Shown: piece by piece, positions 24,983 through 38,300 of the stretch
How positions within the stretch are numbered: the stretch's first letter is position 1
Layout of the letters: every line of letters starts with the position of its first letter
NCBI RefSeq assembly: GCF_021018805.1
Contig: NC_086251.1
Coordinates: 18,147,098 to 18,211,097, forward strand
Source: Prinia subflava
Taxonomy: Eukaryota; Chordata; Aves; Passeriformes; Cisticolidae
Length of the DNA stretch: 64,000 bases
Reading direction: 5' to 3'
Notes under the pieces: generated by a model
Told to the model about the DNA's origin: nothing
Database searches by the model: none
Seen by the model: only the letters and a program-made list of their open reading frames with translations
Translations under genes and position numbers: made by a program

Positions 24983-27732
24983 CTAAAGAACAAATCCACC
25001 AGTGTATGCCTGCAGAGAGACAGAGCAAATCTCCAACAGAGGCGAAAGAGCAAAAACAGAGGTCAGAAAGGGAAAGTTCCAAAGCAGAGACTTGGGAAGG
25101 GGTAAGAGGATGCCTGCCAGCCCAGCAACACCCACAGAAACAGTGCAGCACCGGTATTTCTCTGTAGGTAATTTGTAAGATTGCAGATATATTCTCCTCA
25201 GATTACAGAAGTTACTGAAAATATTCAAGACACCAGAAGCCCTATTTTGTACTGTTCATAAAAACAAACCCAGTATGAGGTGCAGTAGGCACAGAGGTAG
25301 GAGGTGAAAATTAAATGCAATCTGACAAAAGGTTATCACAGTGTTACAAGAAAACTCAGTCTTGCTGTGCCTTTCTCAGGACTTTTCTCACTTGAAAAAG
25401 GGGATTTAAGCAGACAATTAGAAGCAGAGCATCCAAGACTACCGAAACTGTTTGTGCCTTCTGCCTTTCCCATAAATCCTGGATTATATGACACCACACA
25501 CAACATGATTAACACTTCTGCTCAGGCTTGACATTTGCTAAGAGAATCACATGAGGCTGAAACGAGAGAGGTGAGGAGCCACTTTCTCGAATTCATGTCA
25601 CAGTTGCCTTGTTCAAGGGCAAAGCTCCTCCTGTCTTCTGCAGGTAAAGGAGAGAGACTTGAAATGAAACTCCAAAGGACCCAAACCACGTTCTGCTGTA
25701 ACAGATATTCAACAGGACACGCATATTTAAGTCTTATTAGTCCTTTTGAGGACACCAGACTCAAAATTGTCACTATCATAAAATCTTCCCAGTGTGGATG
25801 ACTCAGTCGTCCTCAACCATAGAAATTATAAAGTAATTAATGACAAAATGCAGAAACAGTTTGAAGAAGTTAAAGTAACACACAGGCTCTTCAAACATCC
25901 TCTTTTTTTCTTCCTCCTACTGTATGTATATAATTGTAAACACTCTAAATTACATAGACCTAAAGCACAACTCTTTTGGAATGCCTTCACTTCCAGCACA
26001 ACATCTGACAATTTTCTTTCTCTTCTGGCACACCTATTAACCACCTAATAGCCTGGAATGGCTGCTGTTAGGTAACTGCCTTTGTAAAGAGATAATGTTT
26101 TCCAAAAGATTAGAAGTTCTGCTCTCCTAAATCTTTTCCCAATTTATACAAAAGAATTATTTTTAAATAATGTATTTAAACAGAAAAGTAAATGAGGAAA
26201 ACTCTGCAAACAAATCCAGTTAAAAACATAACTGTTTCTTATTTAATCTCCTCCAGATTTTCAAAAGCAATGTTTGTATTAGACAACAGAATTTTAGTTT
26301 CACAGCTATGACCTGCAGTTAAGCTGTCTGACATGAGCAAAATGCCTCCCCAGTGAGGGAGCTGAGCACTGGGTCCTGCAGCAAAAACACAGTGATGGTG
26401 GCAGTGCAGAGGCCTAGCCTGAGCTCACTGTATTGATCTCACAGCAACTATACAGAAACAAGGATTTTCTTTGATGATATTGCTCAAGTGGTTTCCTGAG
26501 AACAAAAGTATTTATTGTCATGCCTCAGGTACTGTTTTTATTTGGATAGAAAGAGAAATTTTTAGTTTTAAATCTTTTGATACTTCCCCAGTAATGTTAG
26601 TGATAATCTTTTTCATCAAAAAGAGCCTCAAAGAAGTAGCAGTAAGTAAATAGCCTGGTTTGTGAATTCCTTCCCTAAAATGTAACCTGCCAAAAGTCTA
26701 CCGAGACTTCCTATTCCATCATCTATGGATCTTGGTAATTACTTTGTATTATACCCCACTTATGTATGCACAGTACTTCTCATCTCTTAACTTGTACTAC
26801 TTATTTCATAAAAATTTATATGATCTTCTTTTAACATCCCTAAATATTCATATAACTTAATGTGTATTTTCATCCCCAGAACAAAATACACCTGTCCAAT
26901 AGACAGACCTACTGTTTTGGTGTAATCATTATAACTTCCAAACCTGAGGGATCTCTAAGTTCCACTGCTGTCACATGTTACTCCAAATTCTAAGTGAAAC
27001 AGGATCTTGTTAGCCAAAACTGAACATCCACTCACAAAAACTCAGCTATCTCACTCTCTGATACACATGCACACACATGTGCATGCAGTGATGAAATGAT
27101 TCAGATGAAACAAATGATTCTACATTTCACACAAAACAGGAGTGTGTCTGAGGTGAACATCCAGCTGTTGTTTCCTACAGCTCTTTATGGGTTTCTTTGG
27201 AGCATCGACTTGTCCAGGTCAGGACGAAATCAGCAGCAGCACTGAATTGTCACAACAAAGTTTTTTCAAACCTGTTGCAAGACTCCGGAGATCTCAGAAC
27301 ATGTGTCCAAGATTTTGATAAACTTGTAAAATCTTCTTACTACCCCTTTTTATAAAGCTCAGCTTTTCCTTACAAAACCCATCTCTTCATACACTGGAGA
27401 ACAGCCTCATTCCACAATACCAGCACATACCAGTCCATCCCTCCACATTCCCACCAAACCCTCACACGCAAATGCCATCGGCAACAGCAGTGCCCAGACG
27501 AGCGAGGCTGGGCTCGATCCTGTAACTGCAATGCCACAGTTTCTTCTGCTCCCTCTCCTTCTCACCATTCCCTGTGCAGAAGTAGAGGTACAAGTGTTGA
27601 GTGGCACCAGGACGTGTCCCCAGCCTGAAAGCCACAACACGAAAACCCCTCCCTTAAGCAATGGTGGATCCCTGCTGCCCCACAACAGCTCCTGCAGGAG
27701 GAACTGGACGGCGCCTGCACCTGGGGTTCAGA

Positions 27733-27852
27733 GCTCCCGGCTGGACAGCTCCCGGCTGGACAGCTCCCGGCTGGACAGCTCCCGGCTGGACAGATCCTGG
27801 CTGGACAGCTCCCGGCTGGACAGCTCCCGGCTGGGCAGCTCCCGGCTGGACA
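27733..27852 (+). repeat. 15-bp minisatellite, 8 copies
   Basis: There are eight head-to-tail copies of GCTCCCGGCTGGACA. Six are identical; copy 5 reads GATCCTGGCTGGACA and copy 7 has one A-to-G change. Because the period is a multiple of three, every frame on both strands stays open. That creates overlapping frames of 140 codons (27531-27953, plus) and 203 codons (28173-27562, minus), which I regard as spurious. Confidence 0.95.
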
Positions 27853-30800
27853 GGTACGGCTTTGGAGCACCAGCTGAGCCCTCTGGCACTGCCTGCCCTG
27901 TCCTCGGCAGCAGAGGCCACACAAACTTTGCAGTAGAGCCCAGGGATAGCTGAGGCTTAAAGGTTTGGAGCTAATTAACACAGCACATATGTAGGGAAAC
28001 CAGCTGTGCCCCTGCAGCTTCCCCACTTTACGAGTACAGTTTAGAAAGAAAGGACAAAGACTTTGGCAATAGGGGCAAGAGCCTAATTCAGGAACATAAA
28101 GCAAGTGAAGCTGCAGAGACAAAACCACAAATCCAACTGAAACTACTGTGTGCAGCACTGGATCTGTGAGCAACCCGAGGCATAGTCAGAATACAGGTTA
28201 AACTGAGCTGATATTCAGGGAAAGTGGACCTGTTTGGAAGACTTGACAGCTCTGCTGAGCAACTGAAACAGTCCATAACAGCTAATGATGTCTGTGATGA
28301 GAAAAAGATGGTGGTTTTACTGAGCATACTGGGAACTTCAGCCTGTAACTTGCTGTGCAACCCAACAGCTCCTGTTACACCAGCAGACAGCAAAGCATGT
28401 GCCAAGACTATGTGAATGCTACAGAGCTCCCAGCCCACTGACACTGTGTGGCCACAGAGCCTTTCCACTTTTACAGACATAATAAAAGATGGGGGAAGAT
28501 CCCCAAAGCTCAACACGTGGTCAAATAAAAAAATAACAAAGCATTGCCAGTTACGACAAAATGAGACGATGCACAGAGGACTAACTCAAAAGCAATAAGC
28601 AAAGGGAGGCAATGCAAAACCAGGTACTGGTGGCATCAAATGTGACTCTGAAGCATCAAGGTCTGGCTCGGATCTCACCAGTAACATGGAGCATTTGTGC
28701 AGCTGCTCAGCCACGTGATGAGGACAAGTGCACATGCTGCACCAAATGGTTTACAGTATGACACCCCTTATTGCTTTCAACTTGCAATTTCTTATTTTCT
28801 TTCTTATGCTTAGTAACTTCTCATTCTATGTCTATGCCAGGGAGCTGCAGTATCACCACCTGAATGTTTCCTGAACAAAAGCATGCCATAAACAGAACAA
28901 TGTTACGGTGTGCTTGCAATGTCACAAACAATTTCATAATACAAATGAACCTTGGGTCAAAGGTAAGCCCTGTAGGAAACATTAAAAGTGGCAATGTATA
29001 CAAAAGTTGTAAAAATGTAATTCATGTAATTAAAATCATATTCTTTCAGAAAGAAATAGAGTGACATGAGAAAGTACAACCAGCTGAAGAAGAATGTGCC
29101 AGAGAACTTTGTACCTCTTAATTGGCCAGTTACATTTGGAGCCCATGGAAAACAGAGGACAAGGGCCAAGTCCAGGGCACTACATACAGACAGATATATG
29201 TACTCCTCCAGCTAGGAGGGGCGAAACTAATAATGAAGGGCCTTCTGCTGCTTTCATAATTTCACATCAGAGTTACGAAGTTACTAAAATGGATTTGGTT
29301 GCAAAGGGAGCACTCCCAACACATGTACAGGGAAATCCACATTGCTATCGCAGTGAAGCTGACGTGTGACTGCCAGCAGCTTGTGCTAAAAATACTCAGC
29401 TAGGAACTGAATGAGTTGGATATTGTTTTAGAGAGAAATTTCAACTGCATTGACAAAGCATGAAGTATTTCCAAGCACCAGCCTCAAAATAACAACTTCT
29501 GGGTGCAGCAAGTGGAACTGAAGAGGAAGGTACCAGTAGCTAAGAAACCAAAGGAAAACAAAACCTATGTTTGATGAAAGACCAGTGCCTTAATCTTGAA
29601 ATCCTACTGAGTATTTGCTGAGAAATGAAGGCTGAAAGAAATTCAGTACTAAGAAAATGCAAGAATTTCATCTAAGGCTTTACTGGAGTATGGAAACATC
29701 CCTTTAGTGTCAGCTGTGGGAAAAAAAAAGTGTTTTTTCAGGATTACAATTTAACCAACACCATAAGTAGAGACACATGCTCTCCTTAGGTACATGATGT
29801 TTTTCTCAGTGACTGTTAGTCGATTTTTCTCCAAGAATTATCTACCTAAAACATACTTACAAAGGAAATTGGAGTGAGAGAAAGAGGGTAAATGTTGTAA
29901 GTAACACACAAGAGTATATCCAAGAAGACAGACTGGTGAGAGTATGGTAGAAATGTTTTGGTCCTGCAGATTTACCCAAATAATAACAATGGTAGTCATT
30001 GTAAGTTACACACAGGATTTCAGTGATGTTTATTCATATAAATAGATCCTAACTTACTACACTGTTTCTTTGCCTCTGAGTTGAATCTGAGACTCCCCTG
30101 TGGCACTGAATTTGATCCCTCTGAAACACATTGTTTTGCTGCCATGCCATTACACTTTTTCAGAATGCAACAGTGCTGACATGGAAAAGGGATGAAACAG
30201 TTTACCTGAAATGTTAAAGACACTCCCGAGTTTGGCTATCAAAACCACTGTGATCATGTTCACCTCTAGGTTCGGCTTTCCCCAGTAAGGAGCACCAGGA
30301 AAAGCCTGACTGAAGAGAAGCAGTGCAGCTGCGTGCTCCAGCCCTGACACCGAGCTCTAACACCCCAGCCAAGAGGCACGTGGAGATCTCTCAGCACATC
30401 TGCCACAGAGAGGAGGGCAGGGCCACCAAAGCAGCACGAGACACAGGTAACAAACACACTGTCCATGGTGCAAACTGAATCCCACCACTGACAAAGGACA
30501 GGGAGGACAAAAACCTGAGAACCAGCTCTTACTGGTTATAATACCAATGGCTGCGATGAACGGACGCATGCACACTCAAATCGTCCCTGGTTTTCTTTGC
30601 ACTGAAAGAGCAGCTGCAAAGCTCTCAGGGTCTCTCCTTTTTCACACCAGACTTGCATTACTGTACACTCTGGGGCTTGCAAACACCAGCAAAGTACTAG
30701 TTCACTGCAAAAGTGAAAATGTCTTGCGTTTGGAGGTCCTGAAATGACCCATGAATAAACAACAAAATAAAGTCTGCTTTTTCATGTCCCAAGATGCTTC

Positions 30801-31434
30801 AGTGTATTTTTTCATAGTGGCAGCATATGTATGTGGGACATATTTGACCACTCCTGTCTTCTTTATTTTCATTTACAAAGTCATTCTAAAACTACCAAGC
30901 ACTCTGCATTAATAAGTGCAAAGCAGATGGCAGATGTGTTAAAACTCTGGCCTTCAAGGATTGGAACTTGTAACAGATTGCAAGTGGCAGTGGAACTCGA
31001 TTCATATCCAGAGTTCCAGTTATTTTGTTCAAGAAAATGGCATTAAATATGCCACCCTCAGCTCCTTCCCAGGCTGCTACAGATGTATTAGTGAAAAGAT
31101 TTATTGAGACATAAATAACCAATTTGTCCTACAACCTTGGATGAATGTCACTTATAAAACAAGAGTACAAATGTTCAATTGGCCAATATGAAGACAGTCT
31201 GTTTACAAACATTTAGAAACTTGTCAGGAGCAATGTGGTGGATAGCATACAACTGAAGTTTAATTTGTAGGGGGACTTTAGGACAAAGATAATGTAATAA
31301 ACTGGCCACGAACAACCAGTTCTGGCTTCTAGAGTGGAAAAGAGGGTATTAAAAATTTGTTACTGAAAGAATACCAAGAAATCATTTGAATGCTTTAGCA
31401 ATTCACAACAAACTGCAGCTCTGTTTTATGTTTT

Positions 31435-31482
31435 GAAGAGTCATAAGTCCATCTTATGTCTAGAAGAGCCATAACTCCACCT
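31435..31482 (+). repeat. 28-bp-period imperfect duplication
   Basis: GAAGAGTCATAAGTCCATCT (31435-31454) recurs as GAAGAGCCATAACTCCACCT (31463-31482), 17 of 20 bases identical. Confidence 0.7.
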
Positions 31483-32199
31483 GCCCCAGTATACACCTCC
31501 AGAACAGCCCGTGGTGAATACCAAGGGAGTAAAGAATGTCAGCAATGTCACAGAAATGCTCTATAGCAAGATGACCTAGAGAAGATTCCAAATGTTCAAC
31601 AAAACCAAACACATCCATGTATGGTGATTGCCAAGGAGATGTTCAGCCTTGCCACTACTTCAGGCGACTTCCAGCTTATCCCAGGAACTGTGACAAGACT
31701 GGAAATTCCAAGTACCAGTAATGGGAGAGCACAGCATGGGAGGGGAAAAAACCCTTAGAACTTCTGAAGCCCAGAACTGCCTCCTATGGAGGAAGCCACT
31801 GAGTCTTTCCAAGCATGGCAGCACAAAGAGAAACTTGGTCTTGGTGCTTGTGGAGTAGTGAATGAATGCATTTACTGAGAATATAATGCCTTCTCTGCGC
31901 TCTCCTTTCCAACTGTTGTGTAAGACAGCGTGGACAAAACAACTGGCAATTGAAGAAGGAAGGAGAAAGTCTAAAACAAGTTGGAGCCACTAATTCTGCT
32001 CCAGCAGCTGCTGGCTGCAATCTAGCGTGTAATTCTGTGTGTGAGACTCACTCAGAACCATGCAGCTCTGAGAGACTCCAACATTAAGATGACACAACCA
32101 ATACCTGCTGCAGCTGCACTCTTATTTAAAGTACCTGAGAACAAATGAAGTTGCTAAGGGCTGTGTGAGCAATATGAAAAAGCAAGCAGGGGGAAAAAA

Positions 32200-32233
32200 C
32201 CCACAACCAACCAACCAACCCAACAAAACAAAC
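32200..32233 (+). repeat. (CCAA)n microsatellite
   Basis: Four consecutive CCAA-type units (ACCAACCAACCAACCC) run into a CAACAAAACAAAC tail. Confidence 0.8.
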
Positions 32234-32479
32234 ATCCAGAAGTTCTGAAGGTCTGAGTATAAAAACTTAAAAGACCAAGTCATTTTGGTCCTTTGTCATT
32301 CTACATCAAACCTTGTGCCTCATTCAAACTACTATTTCAAAGGCATGGCATCTTCAGAACAAGCCTCCGTTAAAACATGTTATAAGGCTCTGCATGCATT
32401 CACACTTGACACAGGCGGGGAGGGTTTTCCAGAGAGTGTTGGTTTTTTATACTGAAGACAGACTTAAGATGTGTTTCGG

Positions 32480-32660
32480 TATGACAGTCTAATTACAGGC
32501 TGCAATTTCAATTTCATTTACTTCTGTTGCATCTCATGATGGCTTAACATTTCCCAGAGAAACAATTACAGGACAGTACTAAGAACACAATTTACTGTCT
32601 GGAATCTTCATAAATATGCAGAATTCATTCCACCCAATGCCACATTTCATTTCTGACCCT
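32480..32660. promoter_or_regulatory. Candidate conserved non-coding element
   Basis: The stretch has TCTAATTACAGG, ACAATTACAGGAC and ATAAATATGCAG with no simple repeats or mobile-element signature. Two AATTACAGG words lie about 80 bases apart. It is a weak enhancer candidate. Confidence 0.2.
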
Positions 32661-34883
32661 GCAGTGCTCAGTTTACACTAAAAATATCAGAGAGAAGTGT
32701 CTTTATACATTTTATATAGATACTGTATATTATTCAAACTTGTACAGATTTGCAACCTTAGCCAAAAGTTACGTTCTAAATAAATCACACTGCAGTAGTA
32801 ACAGCTACAATGATTTAAACAACAGTGTCTGGAGACAAACTGAGACTGGGATTTTATTCCTCTGTATACTGTGTGGATGCAGAGTTGCAAACAATCCCCT
32901 GGCCAAAAAAGGTCAGGGGATTTGTCTTCTTCTAAAATAAAGACCCAAAGGGGGTGAAAGGGATGTAATGCTTGAGCAGAATGAACTATGAGGTTACAGC
33001 ATATGTTGTAGCAGTTATTCCAGTTTTGATCAGAGCCCAGGCGATGAGAAATCCTGTGTAAAAGAAGCACTGGCTAGCCTTCAAAAGTCTTCAAGCCAAG
33101 AAAAGAAGGAAGAGGAATAATGATGAAAATTATCTCACCTGCCTTTTTTCTTTCTCTATGTAGGTCAAAGTATTGGCTGCAATAGATTTAGTAGCTGTCA
33201 TCGTCCAGAAGAGGGAATTATGTTTGCAGCCATTTGACTCACTGCTTTAGAGTGGCCGGTTTGTCCACTCCTGCAACACAGCCATATCCTGTGGGGTCTA
33301 CTCACTGCTTATCAACGTGACAGCAAACATACCTAATGCCAGGGAACTGCTCTTATCTTCAGCAACAGCAGCAGTAGGCAATTTGAAAATGGTATCTGCT
33401 AAATGGTCAACTTTAAGGTAACTTTTTTCCTCAATTAACAGCCTTCTGAACCTGGTTTCCTAAGGAAAAAAGATTATGAAAAAGCACCGTGTTGGCTGAT
33501 TATCCCATGAATAGCTCATGAGCCCATTTCCCACTGCTAGCCTGATCTGACAAATATGCATTCTCCTACAGTCACTAACTTCCTAAAAGTTTTCGAAGGT
33601 ATGCATTGAGATAGCAAATGTAGCCCTTAGCACGATCCTTAGTCCCTATTAGACACCAGGATCCACACAGCAAAGGGACTGTATGAATGGTGCCTCTATG
33701 GGAAAAGCTCTAATTGGTGCCCATACAAATCAGACATCGGGTAATACAATCACCTCTCCCTCACACTTGAGATCAGCCCTCAATAGTTCTGCTCCTCACT
33801 GAAATGCCATTTCTTCAAGTCTGTAATTCCCACATCAAATGACTGTCCTTTCTTTAAAGGCAGTGCTCCTCAAAAATACATCCTCAGAGAACCCTCAGAA
33901 AGATAAGATATCAATCAGACCGAGCAGTTTCTGGAAGGGGCAAGTAACAAAAGAGAATCAGAAACTCAGAGGCAGCTAGAAAAAATGACGTCCTGGGGTA
34001 AACATCCCATGTTTTAATTACACAGAAGGCAAGTCTGCTTTGCTGATTAATCAGGCTTTTGTTTGTCACTATCCACTTTTCACACATTTGAAAATACACA
34101 GCCTGTCTCATTTCTAATCAAACTCTTTTCTCAGAGCAGCAGCCAGCTGGTGGGGATGTGGCTGAGGTGTGCAGAAGGGCACCCAGCAGCTGCCACAGGT
34201 AAGCTCAGCTCCATGGGATGAGCTGCAGCCCTGCCCATCAGAGGAGAACATGCACACCTAATGATGGTGAAATGGGGGCCTGCTTTTAAAATGGCTTACT
34301 GCTCTATTGGTAATTCTTTTTCCACTGAACTAAGACTGCTGCCAAGTACAGCCACAAAATCATTGCTGTCCTCAGCCACTAACAATCTGTAGAGCTTCTG
34401 GCTGTTCTAACCATCAATCTCATTCAGCTGACTGATGGAGGATGCAGATGAAGGACAAGGAATCCACTTCAACAAAATCAGCTGCCTCTCTTACAGAATT
34501 CTCCACCTTCCAGCCAACAGCTCTTCTCAAGCTAATAATGTCAGATGGTTTCCCAACAAGGTACAGTGAAATGAAGAGACACCCCTCTAGCTCTACCCTC
34601 TGGCCAAATTTGGCCAGGATCACTCGAACACAATCCAGTACCCTATGGTGCATTTTCAGATCGAGCTGTTCCCTTCTCCAGCTGTCCTGTGCAGTCAGTC
34701 TTCCACGTCTTATAAACATTTGCATAGTCCTTACAAGACAACCTGTGCTGCTGGAGTGCAAGGAAGTACAATGATGCCAGTAATGAGGGATTTCTCATTT
34801 TCATTCCTTCCTCTCCTTCTAATTAAATGTGAGTAATGTTGGCAGTATCACCAGTGCACCAGGCCAGGAGTACTCACTGGTGC

Positions 34884-34910
34884 AGAGCTTCTCAAACTGT
34901 GGTCCACAAA
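34884..34910 (+). mobile_element. Possible hAT-type transposon terminal fragment
   Basis: GCTTCTCAAACTGTGGTCCA resembles the 'cagtggttctcaaactgtggtcc' ends of several old vertebrate hAT-derived repeats. I saw no matching opposite end and no 8-bp duplication, so this is only a hint. Confidence 0.25.
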
Positions 34911-35288
34911 CTATCAGCAGCAACAGAGCTGGACCTAGCTAGAGTAAGATTTAAAAGGTTCTTGGTTTTCTCCCACACTAGTGGGGTACATTCACTAGTG
35001 CTACCTGCCACATCCTTGGCTCTCTGTTTCTGTACATTTCAGATTTGCACTTTGTGTCTCACAAGCCAAGATAAAGCATTTCCAGGGCTGCATCAGTTGG
35101 AAATTTAATATGGACCAAATGGCAAAAGAAAGCAAAGTGCCTTGCCTCACCTCTTCATCCAGGAAGGTGGAAAGCAGAGCTCCAGCTGCTCATTTCCACC
35201 ACAGTGTCTCTGGCAGATGGCAACTCCCAAGTTTTCACCAGAGCAGGGACTATTCCCCTGCATCGTTGGGAGCCTACCTGATGAAATT

Positions 35289-35310
35289 AGAGCTTTCACA
35301 AAACTTTTTG
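35289..35310 (+). repeat. 22-bp word shared with 42551-42572, copy 1
   Basis: The word begins AGAGCTTTCACAAAAC and ends TTTTTG. The identical 22 bases occur once more 7.3 kb away on the same strand. The flanks are only loosely alike. It may be part of an old interspersed repeat. Confidence 0.6.
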
Positions 35311-38300
35311 AGAGCTTTGACTGCTTTGTAGTGCATACAAATGTAGTGTGTTTGAACAATGGAAAGGAGACACATGCATAGAAGTAACTAATGGTAAGTC
35401 TGACAAATAACAAACTTCTTTGCCTCCTCTCTTTTTGTTGCCATCTCCTCTTTATAACTAGATTTCTAACAACAGCATTTTGCTGTTGAATTTCTCTACT
35501 GGTTAAAGCATTATCTGAAGAGTCAGCTATAGCTTTTCAGTGATTTGAAGGGCAAACTGCCACCTCTCTAGGTAGTTTTCCCTAGCACAGGATCTAAGGA
35601 AAGCAGAAGCCACTGGCAACACAAGCACAATTAGCGCATTTCCTTTTTTGAGTCTTGGAGGTTTGGGAGCTAGGAGTTGAAGCAAGTGGGGATGCTGCCT
35701 GTATCAAGGGGATTACGGGAATTATGTTTTTTTTTCTAAAGAACTCTCTCAGCCTTTAGGATATATCCCACCTTTTTCACAAAAAAGGGGGAAAAAAGAA
35801 AGAGAAGGCACCAGAGCCTTGGAGTAAAAGCACAGGAAAAGTTTGTTTTACTGACTGTGAAGAAATGCTGGATGTCTGGAGGGGAATGTGGAAAACAAAT
35901 GTTCTTCCCTGGGTATGTCACAGAAAAATAAAAATATTGCACTATGAAATAAAAATAATCTGCTCTGCAATCATCTGAGGTGATCTTCAGTCTCAAGGGT
36001 TCAGCAATTCAACAAATGAAAATCGAAGTCCATAAAAATGAATGAAGCCAAGCAAGTATTCTGTATCAGGTGACAAAAGTTATTTTGGGAGCTTACAAAC
36101 CACTGAGTGCAGTGATACAGTGATGGCTCATCTGCATCTGGCACTGTTCCAGGGAATGGCCTCTGAATGGCAATTCCCATTAGAGAAGCAGTGCTGCTCT
36201 CTAATATTGTTTTGCGCATGCTTCAGGACCTTAACACCCCAGAGGAGCTGCAAATGCACCAGGAGCAATTTGTGCAGGACTTCTCCTGGAGAAATGAGCT
36301 ATTTTAGGAGTATCCAATTCTTTTCTCTACAGTAAGAGCTGCTAGTCTGCTGTACCAATGGACTGATTCAGCATCAACACAGACAAGGCACTTCAGCCTC
36401 TGACACATGTGAAGGAGCTTTGTGCTCCCTTTAACCATCAGAATGGGGAGGAGAAATTTGCTCTGTTTTCACAGTTATATGCCAGCTTTTAAAAATTTTA
36501 CAGCATGAGCGCAGCACCTAATCCAACAAAGCCTGCCAAGAACATTTAAAATCAAGGTTTTGGAGAATTTGCTTCCTATAAATTCACCAGCATTGTAAGA
36601 AAAGGATCTTTTCCTCAGCACAAATCCCACTGGAGTTGCACAGGGATGAGGACTGTTTTCTGCCACACTGTGGGAAAGACAGCTGAAAGTACTGGGCAAT
36701 AGGCTGTAGGGAGGCACAAAATGTACTAGAGTTAATGAATAGGAACAGGAAGAGGAAGATGAAAATACAATTTCTGACAGAAATCAAAGCATTTTCTCAA
36801 AACAGAATCAAGAGCAGGAACAGGCTGTAATAGGAATTTAATTCATTTAATCCAATGACTGCTCTCAACATATGAAAAAGAAATTCCTCTTCCTACCTAA
36901 ACTATTGCCTGTTACTAAACCAATTACCTAGAGAAGGGTGGAGAGGAAATGTGCAGCCAGCAAAACTTCTATGAGCATGTATGCAAAGAGAAATCATATC
37001 TTCTTGCAGAGATGCTTTCCCTTTAATTTCACAAAGTAAAATATGACAGATAACTGAAAACAAGATGAAAAACAAAACAACAACATCATCAACCTGTAAT
37101 CATTCTAAGATTTCTGATTGCTAGAAATGGGAAATTTTTTCTCCAAGGAGAGGCAAGTCAGTACCTTTAAAAATCATCACTTTTTAGTTACTTTCTTCAC
37201 TGCGAGAAGGTAAAGAGCTGCATCTATTATAACTACATGCTGTGCAAAACTCATTTGGACATGATCATCATCCATCACTCCTGCTGTGCAGGTAGCATGT
37301 GAAAGGGAAACAAAACAGAGATGGTGCTGCAGTATTTGACACCACCCACTCCCCTGCTCGCATGCTTCAGCCCACCAGGAGCCCAGCTGCCACACAGGGT
37401 ATTCTCTTTTTGGGACCCTCGCCTTTTCTCTCCCTGCGAGCAAATCTTGGAGCAGCTCTGATGGTTTTAGTGGGGAGATAGAAACCTTTCTTTCTCTCCC
37501 AAAGCATTAAGGCTTTCCTACTGAAAAGTATGCCAAAGATATATTATTATGTGCAACCTTGCCTTTGTAAACACACACACATTACTTGCAGCAGTACCTC
37601 TTCTCATCACATGGATATGTCTCAGTGGAAGATGAATATTGCAAGAGAAATCAGAATGCCTGTATCCTTTGAGGCAGTGCTGTGCACACTCCTGAAAAGA
37701 GCTATTAAGGCCAGCATCCTACTGCTTTTTTCTAGCTCACACTTCAACTAACTGTCAGTGCTATCTATAATCTCGACCAGGGACAGTCAGTAGAGGCACA
37801 AGACTTGAAAAAGCCAGAAGGATAGTGTTTGTCTTTTTCAGAAAGCTCTGGAGTAAGCTGCAATAAATATTAGATGATTTTTAGGGAAGCAGAAGCAACC
37901 AGAGTAAGCCTTGAAAGACAGAACGCAGCCTTAACACTCTTTCTACCAGCTCACCTAGGATGCACAGAGAGCAACTCCTTGTGTTCCACAGCTCTGTTTA
38001 GTGCTGTGCCAATTCAGGGCACTTGCACTGGTTTATCACACCCTGACTCCTGGTGTGGCTCAGGTCGCAGGAGTTGCCTGCACTTTGTGTTTCTGATGCA
38101 CTGCAGCATGCCTGGCTTTGAACAGCTGTACAGCAGCGCACACTAGAGAACAGCTCTCTCCATCTCACCCACAGCCCTCCCAGCACCTCCAACAACCCAG
38201 GAGAGCACCCGGAGACAACCAGGAACACGGGCACGGTAACATCAGCTGCAAACACACCCCCCCTCCCCAAGTGTCGGGACAGGAGAGGTGTCACTTCACA

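Larger units (their letters stand above)
17721..27732. other. Intronic sequence, no gene seen
   Basis: This is mostly unique-looking non-coding DNA with the C-rich tract at 21343. 27061-27090 has alternating ACACATGCACACACATGTGCATGC, a small purine-pyrimidine alternation. No exon was recognised. Confidence 0.5.

Noticed and set aside
27061..27090. Alternating purine-pyrimidine stretch, possible Z-DNA
   Set aside because: It is too short and interrupted to claim more than a minor dinucleotide run.
27733..27852. Regular repeats considered as a CRISPR array
   Set aside because: The units are contiguous with no spacers and the genome is clearly vertebrate.
27531..28173. Open frames of 203 codons (minus) and 140 codons (plus) over the same DNA
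   Set aside because: Both are carried through by the 15-bp minisatellite, whose period is a multiple of three. There is no domain, no Kozak start and no splice context.
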